DNA from: Actinobacteria bacterium HGW-Actinobacteria-7
GTDB taxonomy: Bacteria > Actinomycetota > Coriobacteriia > Anaerosomatales > PHET01
Assembly: GCA_002841275.1 (NCBI GenBank)
Contig: PHET01000008.1
Coordinates: 1-64,000, forward strand
Length of the DNA: 64,000 nt
Direction: 5' to 3'
The notes beneath the pieces were generated by a model, which saw nothing but the letters and a program-made list of their open reading frames with translations, ran no database searches and was not told the DNA's origin. Shown piece after piece: positions 16,976 through 26,200 of the stretch (positions are counted from its first letter, which is position 1; each line of letters starts with the position of its first letter). The position numbers were made by a program, and so were the translations under genes.

Positions 16976-18889
16976 TCATACCTCGATCACTACGATCTTG
17001 CTCAGCCAGACGGACCCGATCACAAGTAGCACTGCCCCTGCGGCGAGAAGCCCCATGCCCGATGCGGTCGTGAACAACAATGCCAGGTAGCGAGGGTTCA
17101 GTACCGAGAGGGCCAGCATCAGCGCGACCGGTAGCAGAATCAAGATCCACGCTGACAGGCGCCCTTCCGCGGTCAGACCCGAAATCTGGCGCTGCAGCGC
17201 TCGCTTGTCGCGGATGGTGGACGCCACGATGTCGAGAACCTCCGCAAGGTTGCCACCTACATCACGCTGTATGTCTATCGCCGTCACCGCCCAGGCGAAA
17301 TCAGTGCTTTGCATCCGGCGCGCCACGCCAGCAAGAGCGCTCTCAACCTCACGGCCCAGGCGCACTTCTGTTTGTGCCCGCGCGAACTCCGCCGACACTG
17401 GTGCGGCCATCTGCTCCACCACGAGACCGAGCGACTGCTGCAAGCCCCACCCCGAACGCAGTGAACCAGCAATGAGATTCAGGACATCGGGCAACTGCTC
17501 GCCGAACTGATTCCGGCGCTTGGTGACGAGATGATCGAGATAGATGACTGGAACCACCGTTGCGCCAACGACCGCAACGATGCTGAGCGGCAGATTCTGG
17601 GACAGCCACTCGGTAAGAATCCCCGCCGCAATCACGAGCAGTAGGTGAACGGTGATGTATTCCGTAGGCCTCAGCGGAAGTCCTGCGCGCTCGAGTTGCT
17701 CGTAGGCGAGACGCTTGATGCCGCGTTTGCCTGCAACGAAGTCGACTGCACCGAGCACCCACTCGGTAACCGCGTTCGAGCGTTCATCGGTCTTGGAGGA
17801 CTCCCCCGCGGTCCGCAACTGATCGTAGTACTTCATCTGATCCAGCCCGTTCCGCGGCCTAACGAGCATCAGCGCTGCCGCGGCCACAATCGCGAATACC
17901 GCTATGAAGACCAGCCCAACCGCAGCGGCAAGCGTGAGATTGCTCGCCGGCGGCACCGCGACAAGCGCCATCTTCGCAGGAGGGAGCGGCTGCGCGAACA
18001 GCGGGTTCGGTAGCACAGACGATCCCGAAGCGGCCCGATCATCAACCTTCGCGCTGACGGCGACGTCGAGGTCATTGGTCGACGGGCGATGACTTACATA
18101 CGTGAGAGTCCAACTTGACTGAAGTTCTCGCGCAAGCTGCTCATAGAATCCCATCAACTGGTCCGCACCGGAGACCGTGGCAAAACGGCCGCCGGTACTC
18201 CGAGAGACCGATCTGAGCGTCCCGAAGTCCGCCTCGGCGGAAGGCAGTGCCACCACGAGCACCGGAGCGCCAGCAGCCTTCAGGTCCTTGAGCGCTGCGT
18301 CGAGCTGTACCCTGCTGACGGTGTCACCGCCATCCGACAGCAGCACGACGACGGGTCGACTGACCTCCGCCCTCGATGCTTCTCGCGCCGCCATCGACAG
18401 TGCGTCATACAGCGCGGTCTCGCCTTTTGCCGAGAGTCCCGAGATCACACCGTCCAGTACGGTCTTGTCGTCAGTCAGCCGCGTGAGCACGCGAGGTCTA
18501 TCCGCGAACGAAACTACCGCGACGCGCGACTTGGGCTGTAGTTGACCTGTGAACGCAGCCGCCGCATCCTTTGCGGCCTCCATCGACCGACCCTCCATCG
18601 AACCGCTCGTGTCGACAACGAGCACAACATCGATAGGCTGAACCTCGGAACTCTGTGTGTCGATCACTTCGACAGGGCGACCGTTCTCGCGCACCGAGAA
18701 GACCGGCTGGGACCCAGAAGTCCCCAATAGCGCCGATGGCAGCGAGAGCTGTAGGCCGACGCGCGGATACTCGGCAAGAGACACATCCCTGACAACGATG
18801 GGATCGACCGCAGCGTCGGCGACACCGACGCTGCACAAGACCCCACCGATGACAATGATCGCGAGAAATCGCCTGAGCACGCCTCTCAC
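16976..18889 (-). CDS. tadB: VWA domain-TadB fusion protein
   Basis: This 637-aa protein joins two modules. After a signal peptide (residues 1-27) there is a von Willebrand A domain with an intact MIDAS start (DTSGS, residues 93-97), later TALYDAL and LLSDGGD. A membrane helix follows near residue 320. The rest is TadB: LPDVLNLIAGSLRSGWGLQQ, DIQRDVGGNLAEVLDIVA and two closing membrane helices. Ordinary TadB is about 320 aa, so the VWA half is extra and should lie outside the cell. It overlaps tadA by 4 bases. Confidence 0.9.
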   Translation of the reverse strand: MRGVLRRFLAIIVIGGVLCSVGVADAAVDPIVVRDVSLAEYPRVGLQLSLPSALLGTSGSQPVFSVRENGRPVEVIDTQSSEVQPIDVVLVVDTSGSMEGRSMEAAKDAAAAFTGQLQPKSRVAVVSFADRPRVLTRLTDDKTVLDGVISGLSAKGETALYDALSMAAREASRAEVSRPVVVLLSDGGDTVSRVQLDAALKDLKAAGAPVLVVALPSAEADFGTLRSVSRSTGGRFATVSGADQLMGFYEQLARELQSSWTLTYVSHRPSTNDLDVAVSAKVDDRAASGSSVLPNPLFAQPLPPAKMALVAVPPASNLTLAAAVGLVFIAVFAIVAAAALMLVRPRNGLDQMKYYDQLRTAGESSKTDERSNAVTEWVLGAVDFVAGKRGIKRLAYEQLERAGLPLRPTEYITVHLLLVIAAGILTEWLSQNLPLSIVAVVGATVVPVIYLDHLVTKRRNQFGEQLPDVLNLIAGSLRSGWGLQQSLGLVVEQMAAPVSAEFARAQTEVRLGREVESALAGVARRMQSTDFAWAVTAIDIQRDVGGNLAEVLDIVASTIRDKRALQRQISGLTAEGRLSAWILILLPVALMLALSVLNPRYLALLFTTASGMGLLAAGAVLLVIGSVWLSKIVVIEV

Positions 18890-20241
18890 CGCCTTGCCGG
18901 AGGCTCGTACTCGAACAGACCGGCGGGGAGCTCGATGCCCATGTCCTCTAGACGCCGCGAGAACTTCGGCCGCAACCCTGTCGACTTCAAGTGGCCAAGG
19001 AACCTACCGCTGTCATCGATGCCCATCGAGTAGTCGAAGTAGAAGATGTCTTGCAGTACGAGAGTGTCGCCCTCCATGCCCTCGACCTCGGCAACCTTCA
19101 CCACACGTCGTGTGCCATCGCGCAGACGGGCCAGGTGAACGAGCACATCAAGCGCTGCGGCCTCCTGCTCGCGAATCGCCCGAATGGGCAGGTCGAATCC
19201 GGCCATGAGCACCATAGTCTCAAGTCTCGACAGCGCATCCCGAGGAGAGTTCGCGTGTACGGTCGATAGCGACCCGTCATGTCCCGTGTTCATGGCCTGC
19301 AACATGTCGAGCGCCTCGCCGCCTCGTACCTCGCCAACGATGATGCGGTCGGGCCGCATGCGAAGCGAGTTGCGAACGAGATCTCGAATAGCAACCTGGC
19401 CCTTGCCCTCGATGTTGGGCGGTCGCGATTCAAGCCGTAGAACGTGCGCTTGGTGCAGTTGCAGCTCCGCCGCATCTTCGATGGTGACGACACGCTCGTC
19501 GTTGGACACGTACTGAGACACGACATTGAGCAAGGTCGTCTTCCCGGTGCCCGTGCCTCCGCTTATGAGGATGTTCATCCGACCGCGGACGCACGCATTC
19601 AGGAACTGGTCCAACCGCTCATTCATGGTGCCGAAGCTGATCAGATCGGTGGCAGTGAACGGCTCCCTTGAGAACTTGCGAATCGTTAGCATAGGCCCGT
19701 TGATGGCCAACGGCGAAATGACCGCGTTCACGCGTGAGCCGTCAGCTAGACGGGCGTCGACCATTGGGGAGGCCTCATCGATTCGCCTGCCGACTTGAGA
19801 GACGATCTTGTCAATCGTCCTCATGAGGTGCGCCTCGTCAAGGAATCTGCGCTCGGTACGCTCGATCTTGCCCGTTCGCTCAACATAGATGCTCTCGGCG
19901 TTGTTCACCATGACCTCTGTCACGGTCGGGTCCTCGAGCAGTGTCTGTATCGGACCGTATCCCATCACATTATCGAGAACGTTCGCGATGATTTCCTTAC
20001 GGTCCTCTGTCGACAGCGGAGTGGTCTCTCGCGATAGGAGACTGCTGAGCTTACGCTCGATGCGCATCCGCGTCGCGGCCTCTGACTCCTCTACGCCGAG
20101 GTCTGCACCCATCTCCTCTATCAGCTGATGGTGGATGTTGCGCTCTATCTCGTCGCGGGCGTCAGCGCCGCCTACGAGAACTGGGGTCGCAGCAGGAGAC
20201 ATGTCGCTGTCTGCCGTGACAAGCCTCTCTCTAAGCGACAC
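18886..20241 (-). CDS. tadA: Tad pilus assembly ATPase TadA/CpaF
   Basis: This is the hexameric ATPase powering Flp pilus assembly, 451 aa. Walker A GGTGTGKTTLLN, Asp box and Walker B (RIIVGEVRGGEALDMLQAMNTGHDGSL) and the His box (STVHANSPRDALSRLE) are all present. An N-terminal domain (MGYGPIQTLLEDPTVTEVMVN) precedes them. It overlaps the cpaE gene by 11 bases and tadB by 4 bases. Confidence 0.95.
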   Translation of the reverse strand: MSLRERLVTADSDMSPAATPVLVGGADARDEIERNIHHQLIEEMGADLGVEESEAATRMRIERKLSSLLSRETTPLSTEDRKEIIANVLDNVMGYGPIQTLLEDPTVTEVMVNNAESIYVERTGKIERTERRFLDEAHLMRTIDKIVSQVGRRIDEASPMVDARLADGSRVNAVISPLAINGPMLTIRKFSREPFTATDLISFGTMNERLDQFLNACVRGRMNILISGGTGTGKTTLLNVVSQYVSNDERVVTIEDAAELQLHQAHVLRLESRPPNIEGKGQVAIRDLVRNSLRMRPDRIIVGEVRGGEALDMLQAMNTGHDGSLSTVHANSPRDALSRLETMVLMAGFDLPIRAIREQEAAALDVLVHLARLRDGTRRVVKVAEVEGMEGDTLVLQDIFYFDYSMGIDDSGRFLGHLKSTGLRPKFSRRLEDMGIELPAGLFEYEPPARR

Positions 20242-21382
20242 TGGTCTTCGCCTCCTCTCGCGCGGCGATGATGGCCTTTGCCGTCGCTGTCAGCACCCTC
20301 GCCGGCTGACTCCGCGGTGACTCTACGACCACAGGCAGTCCCTTGTTCACAGCTCGAGGTATCTGGGCATCGGACGGCAGCCGGTACTTGATCGGAGCTC
20401 CGATTGCCTCCTCGACACTCTCTGGTCGCAAATAGACCTTGCTGTCCGCGCGATTAAGCATGACCTCGACCAGTGAGCCGTTGTAGCCCAACTGCTTGAG
20501 CTTCTGCAGCGATATTCTGCTGTTCTTGATGCTTGCAATGTCCATCATGGTGATCGCGATTACCCGCGTGCTGCGGTCAAGCGCCGTGAGAACGGACTCG
20601 TCGAGTGTTGGCGGCGTATCCACCACCAGGAACTCGTACTGCGTGCTCAGCAGCCGCAGGATGCGATCGATACGGCTGGCCGTGACCATCTCGGCGTCCT
20701 CCGGCTGCACCGGTGCCAGAAGAACTCGGAGCCCCGATGAATGATCGACGAGGAAGCCGTCGAGCATGGCTGCATCGAGCCGTTCTGCGGACTGCACGGC
20801 CCCCATGATTGTTTGGGTGGGCTCGAGACCCAACATGATCCCCACATCGCCGAACTGAAGATCGAGATCGACGAGCGCCACCGAACGCCCCTCCTTGGCA
20901 AGCGCGACAGCGATGTTCGTTGCCACCACTGTCTTGCCCACGCCACCCTTTGTGCTGAAGACAGTGATGACATCAGCCTTGCTGCCTACATCGGCATCGG
21001 CCACGGTCGGCTGACGAAGAGAAATGGCGATCGCATCGCGCAGACACGTCTCCAGCTCCTCCTTCGTGGCGTCCGTGTTGATCACATCCGACACGCCCGA
21101 ACGCATGGCATCTCTCAGTAGCGCGTTTCCCAGTTCCGTCACCATGAGCAGGACATTGCCTGCGCAGCCCGAGTCCCTGACAGCACGCGCCGCTTCGAAC
21201 GCTCCGTCCAGAGGCACCGAGGGGCCAACCAACAGTACTTGTGCATTGCCGAGCGTGAGCTGTGCTACCGCATCCGGAAGCCCCTCGTGGTGCAACACGC
21301 TCGTATTGTCTATTCCGGCCGCAGCGCCGGTCACTGCTTCCGCCAGCTCCGAGCTGGTATCACAAACAAGGATTGTTGGCAT
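20231..21382 (-). CDS. cpaE: CpaE-like pilus localisation ATPase (MinD/ParA superfamily)
   Basis: CpaE proteins position the Tad machine. The N-terminus (MPTILVCDTSSELAEAV...) is a receiver-like domain. It has VIN in place of a clear phosphorylation site, so it is probably a pseudo-receiver. The C-terminus is a deviant-Walker ATPase: FSTKGGVGKTVVATNIAVAL, ALVDLDLQFGDVGIML, VVDTPPTLDESVL. I chose ATG 21382 after GAGGCGGG; the ORF-track start adds 30 residues from inside cpaB. Confidence 0.9.
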   Translation of the reverse strand: MPTILVCDTSSELAEAVTGAAAGIDNTSVLHHEGLPDAVAQLTLGNAQVLLVGPSVPLDGAFEAARAVRDSGCAGNVLLMVTELGNALLRDAMRSGVSDVINTDATKEELETCLRDAIAISLRQPTVADADVGSKADVITVFSTKGGVGKTVVATNIAVALAKEGRSVALVDLDLQFGDVGIMLGLEPTQTIMGAVQSAERLDAAMLDGFLVDHSSGLRVLLAPVQPEDAEMVTASRIDRILRLLSTQYEFLVVDTPPTLDESVLTALDRSTRVIAITMMDIASIKNSRISLQKLKQLGYNGSLVEVMLNRADSKVYLRPESVEEAIGAPIKYRLPSDAQIPRAVNKGLPVVVESPRSQPARVLTATAKAIIAAREEAKTSVA

Positions 21383-21393
21383 TGGGCCCGCCT

Positions 21394-22158
21394 CTACTTG
21401 AAGACCGTGCGGATGGTTTGCGCAGGCGCAGCGGGCGACTCCTCGGCGGTAGCTGGTAGGAGTGTCACCCATACCTTGCCGGTCTCCTCGGCAAACACCA
21501 GTTTGGCCGCGTCCTTCGGGCTCACCGAGAGCGTCATCGTGTGAGGCGCGGCGTCCTCTTGCCTGCTGGCCCCGCCGATACCCGCGGAACCCTTCTCTGC
21601 GGGCTGCTCATCCGTCGAATCGGCCGAGAGCGTCTCACCAACGGCCAGCACTTTCGCATCCGCCAGAAGGAGTTTGGTCAGGTTCTCCTCGCCGTTGGGA
21701 CCGGGCGCGAAGGTGGCATAGACGGCGATATGATCTCCGGGCTTCACCAGCCCCGAGATCCCCTTGACGTCGTCAACGGGAATCGCAATCGCCACGTACT
21801 CCTTGGGTATCGAATATGCCAGCCCGGCTGCACTGGGCGTGGCGAATCGCGCCGTTGTGAGCTGCTCGCCACGAGACAGTGGCGTGTTGAGCACTTGGCC
21901 TTCAATCGCCCGCGGCGACGAGATGGCCCCTGCGGCCACGAAGCGTTGCGGCACTTCCTGCAGCACGACCATCTCCTTGGAGAGCAACTCGTCTGAAGAG
22001 AGGCCGCGTGGGATGTCTTCCTGCGCGACGAGGATCTCCACCGGCTTGCTGCCTGATGCGACTTCCGTGCGCGCGCTCGACACGTAGCGCAGGGCCAGTG
22101 TCGCAGCGACCCCTGCCAAGACAAGCGCCACAAGGACGATGAGTAATCTGCTACGCAT
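21394..22158 (-). CDS. cpaB: Flp pilus assembly protein CpaB/RcpC
   Basis: The 254-aa protein has one N-terminal membrane helix (LLIVLVALVLAGVAATLAL) and a SAF/CpaB region (EILVAQEDIPRGLSSDELL, VLNTPLSRGEQL). An RcpC-type domain follows (IPVDDVKGISGLVKPGDHIAVYA). ATG 22158 after GGGGAG is the likely start. In diderms RcpC works with a secretin; no secretin gene is present here, consistent with a monoderm Tad system. Confidence 0.9.
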   Translation of the reverse strand: MRSRLLIVLVALVLAGVAATLALRYVSSARTEVASGSKPVEILVAQEDIPRGLSSDELLSKEMVVLQEVPQRFVAAGAISSPRAIEGQVLNTPLSRGEQLTTARFATPSAAGLAYSIPKEYVAIAIPVDDVKGISGLVKPGDHIAVYATFAPGPNGEENLTKLLLADAKVLAVGETLSADSTDEQPAEKGSAGIGGASRQEDAAPHTMTLSVSPKDAAKLVFAEETGKVWVTLLPATAEESPAAPAQTIRTVFK

Positions 22159-22192
22159 GTGAACTCCCCAGATGGTCGGCGTATCGAGCGGG

Positions 22193-23866
22193 CTAGAAAT
22201 CAAGTCCTATGGCGGTCAAGTGCACGGCTTCCACCGCAAGCGGTCCGGGCGGATTGTCGACGACATCGAGACTCGGCGCCGTGTACTCGACGAACAGTCC
22301 GGACACCGCTACGTCTCCACCCTTGGAAACGACGTCCTCGACGTAGAACGTCGCGAAGCTCGTGACTCTGAGCGGGGTTGAGCCGGTGGTCTTCTGGATC
22401 TTCTCGACAATAGGTACGAGCACCAGGCGGTTCGAAGGTGGCTTGCCTGCGGCGACCCAACCAGCGAAGTTGGAGGGTTCCCCCGCGAAGCGCACAAGGA
22501 GGGAGTTCTTGGTAGTCGGACCCGAAAGTCCGCCGGGCTGCGTCCACACCGCGTCACCGAGGTGCATCACGAAATCATACGTAGCCGTGCCCGCAACGTA
22601 CTCGTAGTAGGTGCCCGTGGCGTTCGGCATCTCCGGATACTCTGCGGGGTCTTGGGGATTTCGCCAGTACGGAGTGTGTCGCAGCGTATGGAAGTCCAGC
22701 GCCATGAAGTTGCCTACCTCGGCTCCTCCACCGGTGACCTTCAGTTCGTATCTTTCGCCGTACTGATAGTCGTTGAGCACAACGGTGACCTGCGCCGGCC
22801 CAGCGCTCGTTGATGTCGAGCACGAGGGAGAGACCCTAACGTCCTTGATTGGAAAGGTTGAGCGCCGCACAACGTAGCCCCCGGCCGGACGGACCGCGTG
22901 AATCACCTTGTTGCCGTCCTTCATCTCGACATCAAAGGTAAACGCTTCCTGCAAGTCGTCAGTGGACGGCGCAGCAAACTGCGCTCGATACAACGTCTCG
23001 GTGACCTTGTTCATCGTCGTATCGCCGCCGTGAGCCACAACCAAGGACTGCTTTTCCGCGAGCGGAGCACCCAGCGAGACATAGACGACCACGCTCTGGC
23101 CCGTACCGGACGTGAACATGACGGAGCCGGAGTGCTCGCTCCCGCCCGAAAGCCTTCCCTGCGAAATGCCCGCTAGAGGCACGCCGTCAGGGATTCGAAC
23201 GAGATAGCCCGTGCCCGGTGCGTCCTCTGGCACGCCATTGGGGTAGGCGGGGTCCAGGCGCTGATCGTTGTACGCGTGAATCAGCACCGAACCCAGGCTC
23301 CCCGCAGGCAGAGTTCCAGACCAGGTGTCACCAGAGACCTTGTCGAGCCAGTGCTCGGCTCCGCCGCCAGCCAAGGCGGCCACTGCAGTCGCACGCAAGA
23401 GGGGCAGCCCCCACGGCGCGGGCGAACGCGCACCCGTGACATAGCCGATACGGGCAATGGACTGGGCTCGTATCCTCACGTCCTCTCTGCCAAGAACCCG
23501 AGAAAGGAACGCCGGCGAATCACTCGTCACGGTGACCTTCACGTAGTTCGGGCCGATGTCGCTCATCCCGTCGGCCGATGGTGGGACCACGCTACAGTTG
23601 CTCAGGTTGAGAGGCCGGCCGAAGTTGCGACCCGCATAGTCCTCAACCGTGGTCCATATGGCCCCGTTGGACTGCTCGTGCGCCAAGTCCTGACACCCGG
23701 CAAGCGCCGCTGCATCTGCAGCGGTCTGCAATTGGCGCTTGGATGCGTACCAATAGCCGACATCCACCGCGAGCGCGCTGAAGCCTATGATCACGACGAG
23801 CAGCAGCGCGAACATGACCGCGAACGCACCGTCCTCCTCAGTCCACAATCGTCGCATCCTCGCCAC
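22193..23866 (-). CDS. tadG: TadG-like pilus-associated protein
   Basis: This 557-aa protein begins with the Tad/Flp-type segment (EDGAFAVMFALLLVVIIGFSALAVDVGYWY), then QLQTAADAAALAGCQDLA, typical of TadG-like proteins that carry a prepilin-like N-terminal helix and a large extracellular part. The remaining ~450 residues are Ser/Thr/Gly-rich beta-type sequence with an unusual proportion of aromatic residues and no domain I can name. It abuts the tadE gene with a zero-length gap. Confidence 0.82.
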   Translation of the reverse strand: MARMRRLWTEEDGAFAVMFALLLVVIIGFSALAVDVGYWYASKRQLQTAADAAALAGCQDLAHEQSNGAIWTTVEDYAGRNFGRPLNLSNCSVVPPSADGMSDIGPNYVKVTVTSDSPAFLSRVLGREDVRIRAQSIARIGYVTGARSPAPWGLPLLRATAVAALAGGGAEHWLDKVSGDTWSGTLPAGSLGSVLIHAYNDQRLDPAYPNGVPEDAPGTGYLVRIPDGVPLAGISQGRLSGGSEHSGSVMFTSGTGQSVVVYVSLGAPLAEKQSLVVAHGGDTTMNKVTETLYRAQFAAPSTDDLQEAFTFDVEMKDGNKVIHAVRPAGGYVVRRSTFPIKDVRVSPSCSTSTSAGPAQVTVVLNDYQYGERYELKVTGGGAEVGNFMALDFHTLRHTPYWRNPQDPAEYPEMPNATGTYYEYVAGTATYDFVMHLGDAVWTQPGGLSGPTTKNSLLVRFAGEPSNFAGWVAAGKPPSNRLVLVPIVEKIQKTTGSTPLRVTSFATFYVEDVVSKGGDVAVSGLFVEYTAPSLDVVDNPPGPLAVEAVHLTAIGLDF

Positions 23867-24286
23867 TCACTCCATCCTGGCCTCGGCCACACTGGTGATG
23901 ACGTTCGGCATGACGACAGCTCCTCCGTGCACCGGGCCCGATCCCACGTTCGGGAACGGCATGATCTGCGTCCTCACATAGCGGGCCGTTACGCGCACTG
24001 CGTCGGACGAAGCCCCTGGCGTGACAGTGACGTTGAGCCGAGACGGGTCGAGGCCCGGGGCGGCGGCCAGCGCCCGAGAGGTGACTTGAGCGGTCTCGCC
24101 CAGCGCCGCCCATCGCACACCTTCTCGTGCAGCGTGGGCAACTTCGATGTACTCGAAGAACGTGTAGCCGAACTGGAGAACGCCAGCCAGCAACATGACG
24201 AAGATGACGGCGATCAGGGCGAACTCGACTGCCGCTGCCCCCTCGTCGTGGCCCCGCACTTCACGCTGTCGCCCGCATGCATTCAT
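23867..24286 (-). CDS. tadE: TadE-like pseudopilin
   Basis: This minor pilin-like protein carries the TadE signature GAAAVEFALIAVIFVMLLAGVLQFGYTFFEY followed by AHAAREGVRWAALGE. Processing is expected at a Gly before AAAVEFAL by a prepilin peptidase. I chose ATG 24286 (139 aa) because the 47 residues before it in the ORF track are non-homologous. It lies downstream of the flp pilin gene in the same operon. Confidence 0.85.
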   Translation of the reverse strand: MNACGRQREVRGHDEGAAAVEFALIAVIFVMLLAGVLQFGYTFFEYIEVAHAAREGVRWAALGETAQVTSRALAAAPGLDPSRLNVTVTPGASSDAVRVTARYVRTQIMPFPNVGSGPVHGGAVVMPNVITSVAEARME

Positions 24287-24380
24287 CTGGCTCGCCCGTA
24301 CCCTCTGGCTGGCACACCTGATATGGGCGCTGGCGCGGCGAGCGTACTCGCGCGCGCCAGCATAGTGGCTTCCGTACTGT

Positions 24381-24542
24381 CTAGAGATTGCCTGCGACGT
24401 CGTTGAAGAGAGCCAGCAGGTTGTCACCTACCAGCGCGACCCCTGCGATGATGACAACAGCGATCAGAGCAACCATGAGCCCGTATTCGACGGCGGTGGC
24501 GCCCTCCTCCTCGGCAACGCGGCACTTGAGATAATTCAGCAT
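24381..24542 (-). CDS. flp: Flp/Fap-type major pilin
   Basis: This 53-aa gene is missing from the ORF track. It starts at ATG 24542 after a very strong site (GGGGGGAGG). The protein has an acidic leader, EEGATAVEYGLMVALIAVVIIAGVAL, and a short tail (LFNDVAGNL). That is the Flp class: cleavage after Gly14, with Glu at +5 and Tyr at +6, then a hydrophobic helix. It is the first gene of the Tad operon and the strong ribosome site suits a major structural subunit. A prepilin peptidase (TadV) gene is not seen nearby. Confidence 0.93.
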   Translation of the reverse strand: MLNYLKCRVAEEEGATAVEYGLMVALIAVVIIAGVALVGDNLLALFNDVAGNL

Positions 24543-24950
24543 CCGAGACACCTCCCCCCTTGGGGTCGCCTCTTTCGCTCCCCCGAGATACGCAAGCCTG
24601 ACGTCTGCTGCATGTCCAGCCGTGCTCGCCGCTTGCGGCCACTAGGTGGCTTCACACCCAGTGTCAACGCAAACGGGGTGGCCGCGCATCGGCCGGAAGG
24701 GTCCAAAATGACGGGGCAGGGATGATGTGGGTGTCATACCAATGGGGGATACCTTGACCGAAGGAGCGCCTCCGGCCTGCGCACTTTGGTCTCACGGCCC
24801 GCGCCAGGCCCCCGTCTGATGGCAGGCGTCGGACTTCTATCCCGCGCGGCAGAGTGGTAGCGTTGATTAAGACGGTTGTGCTAGCTCGCGATACCCATGA
24901 ACCAAGCGGACGTTGGCCAACCCGGTCGGGGGGCAGGGGGCGCAATTCCA
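24543..24950. other. Intergenic region between flp and the radical SAM gene
   Basis: About 400 bases without a convincing gene. It holds the flp leader (about 100 bases, with small hairpins GCCGC-AA-GCGGC and CCCC-AA-GGGG beside the Shine-Dalgarno) and the candidate flp promoter. The rest separates two divergent genes. Weak ORFs on both strands are shadows. Confidence 0.6.
24639..24667 (-). promoter_or_regulatory. Candidate promoter of the flp/tad operon
   Basis: On the minus strand TTGACA (a perfect -35) is followed after 17 bases by TAGTGG, a weak -10. The site is about 100 bases upstream of the flp start. Assigned from pattern only; the weak -10 suggests dependence on an activator. Confidence 0.4.
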
Positions 24951-26192
24951 GTGGTTGTCAGGGTCTATATCGAAGAGGCAGGCTGCGACCGTCGGCGTCT
25001 GGACGCTGAGTCCATCCGCAGCTACCTCACGGCAAACGGCTACGCTCTGGTCGGGGATCCCGCTAGGGCCGACAAGATACTGGCAGTCACCTGTGCCTTC
25101 AAGCAGGATGAGGAGAACGAGTCTGTTCGCAGGCTCAGGTCGCTGCGCAAGTACGGACGCGACATCGTCGTCTACGGTTGCCTCGCCGACATAGCCGGAG
25201 AGCGCTACACGGAGTTCAGAGACCTACCCTCCGTATCGCCACACAATATCGATGTGATCGAACAGCACTTCCAGCCCGTCGGTGTCGCTTTCGCGGACAT
25301 TCCCGCCGCCAACGTCCTTGTACGGCGCCGAACCGATGTGACACGCGTGCGGCGAATGGTCGAGGCCGGAACCGTGCCCCTCCAAAGGGCAATTGACCGC
25401 GCAGCGCGGCTGTTCGCCGGCAGCGCCATAGCTGGCTTCAGCTCGCATGATGGGAGCTTCAACCTGTTCGTGTGTCGCGGATGCCAAGGCTCGTGCAGTT
25501 ACTGCGCGATCAGGCGAGCTATCGGCCCAGTTCGCAGCAAGCCGGTCGAGAAGGTGACCGAGGAACTCCTCCGGGGGCTGGATTCGGGATACCGCACCTT
25601 CAGCATCCTCGGAGACGACCCGGGCTGCTATGGGGCGGACCTGTCCAGTTCGTTGCCCGAGCTGATGGGGGCGTTGTTCGACACGAGCGAGTCCTGGACG
25701 GCGGCCGCAGAAGACCGCGCGGTTCTTGGCGAGTCCATCCGGTTCCATATCCGTGAGATCCATCCGCGTCACCTTGTGAAGCAGCACGAGCAGCTGCTCC
25801 AGCTTCCCAGATTCTCGAGTGTGGCCGGAATCCTATGTCCGGTGCAGTCCGGGAGCGACCGCATCTTGGGGCTGATGCAGCGGCACCACACGTCTTCGGA
25901 CCTGTTGCTCGCGATCCAGCACCTCAGGGACCAGCATCCCGATCTTGAGCTCAGCACACAGATCATCGTTGGTTTCCCCTCAGAGACCGAAGATGACTTG
26001 GCTCAAACGCTGGAACTCGTGCGAGCGGCGCGATTCAACTCAGTTGTGGTATTCCCGTACGACGACAAGCAGGATGCCGCATCATCGAGACTCCCGGGCA
26101 AGATCGTCGACAAAGAGATCCGACGGCGAACGCGAGCTGCGATCCGCTTCTTCCGCAGACAGGGAATACCGGCCTACCACAGCTGTCCGTGA
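24951..26192 (+). CDS. Atypical MiaB/RimO-like radical SAM protein
   Basis: This 413-aa radical SAM protein shows two parts. The N-terminal UPF0004-like domain has three cysteines (C12, C48, C77) as in methylthiotransferases. The radical SAM core has C178-x3-C182-x2-C185 (CRGCQGSCSYCAIR), then the VQSGSDRILGLMQRHHT and IVGFPSETEDDL motifs. The C-terminal TRAM domain of MiaB, RimO and MtaB is absent; the protein ends soon after the core. Start GTG 24951 follows a GGGGG-rich site, whereas ATG 24897 lacks one. The substrate is unknown; a tRNA, ribosomal protein or small-molecule target is possible. Confidence 0.82.
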   Translation: MVVRVYIEEAGCDRRRLDAESIRSYLTANGYALVGDPARADKILAVTCAFKQDEENESVRRLRSLRKYGRDIVVYGCLADIAGERYTEFRDLPSVSPHNIDVIEQHFQPVGVAFADIPAANVLVRRRTDVTRVRRMVEAGTVPLQRAIDRAARLFAGSAIAGFSSHDGSFNLFVCRGCQGSCSYCAIRRAIGPVRSKPVEKVTEELLRGLDSGYRTFSILGDDPGCYGADLSSSLPELMGALFDTSESWTAAAEDRAVLGESIRFHIREIHPRHLVKQHEQLLQLPRFSSVAGILCPVQSGSDRILGLMQRHHTSSDLLLAIQHLRDQHPDLELSTQIIVGFPSETEDDLAQTLELVRAARFNSVVVFPYDDKQDAASSRLPGKIVDKEIRRRTRAAIRFFRRQGIPAYHSCP

Positions 26193-26200
26193 TCGACGGG

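Noticed and set aside
24543-24660. Possible cyclic-di-GMP riboswitch in the flp leader
   Set aside because: The leader has small hairpins and a GCGAAAGAGGCG stretch, but the conserved GEMM core and the class II core are not present.
24897-24950. ATG start for the radical SAM gene
   Set aside because: No ribosome site precedes ATG 24897, whereas GTG 24951 follows a G-rich Shine-Dalgarno-like site and fits the family start.
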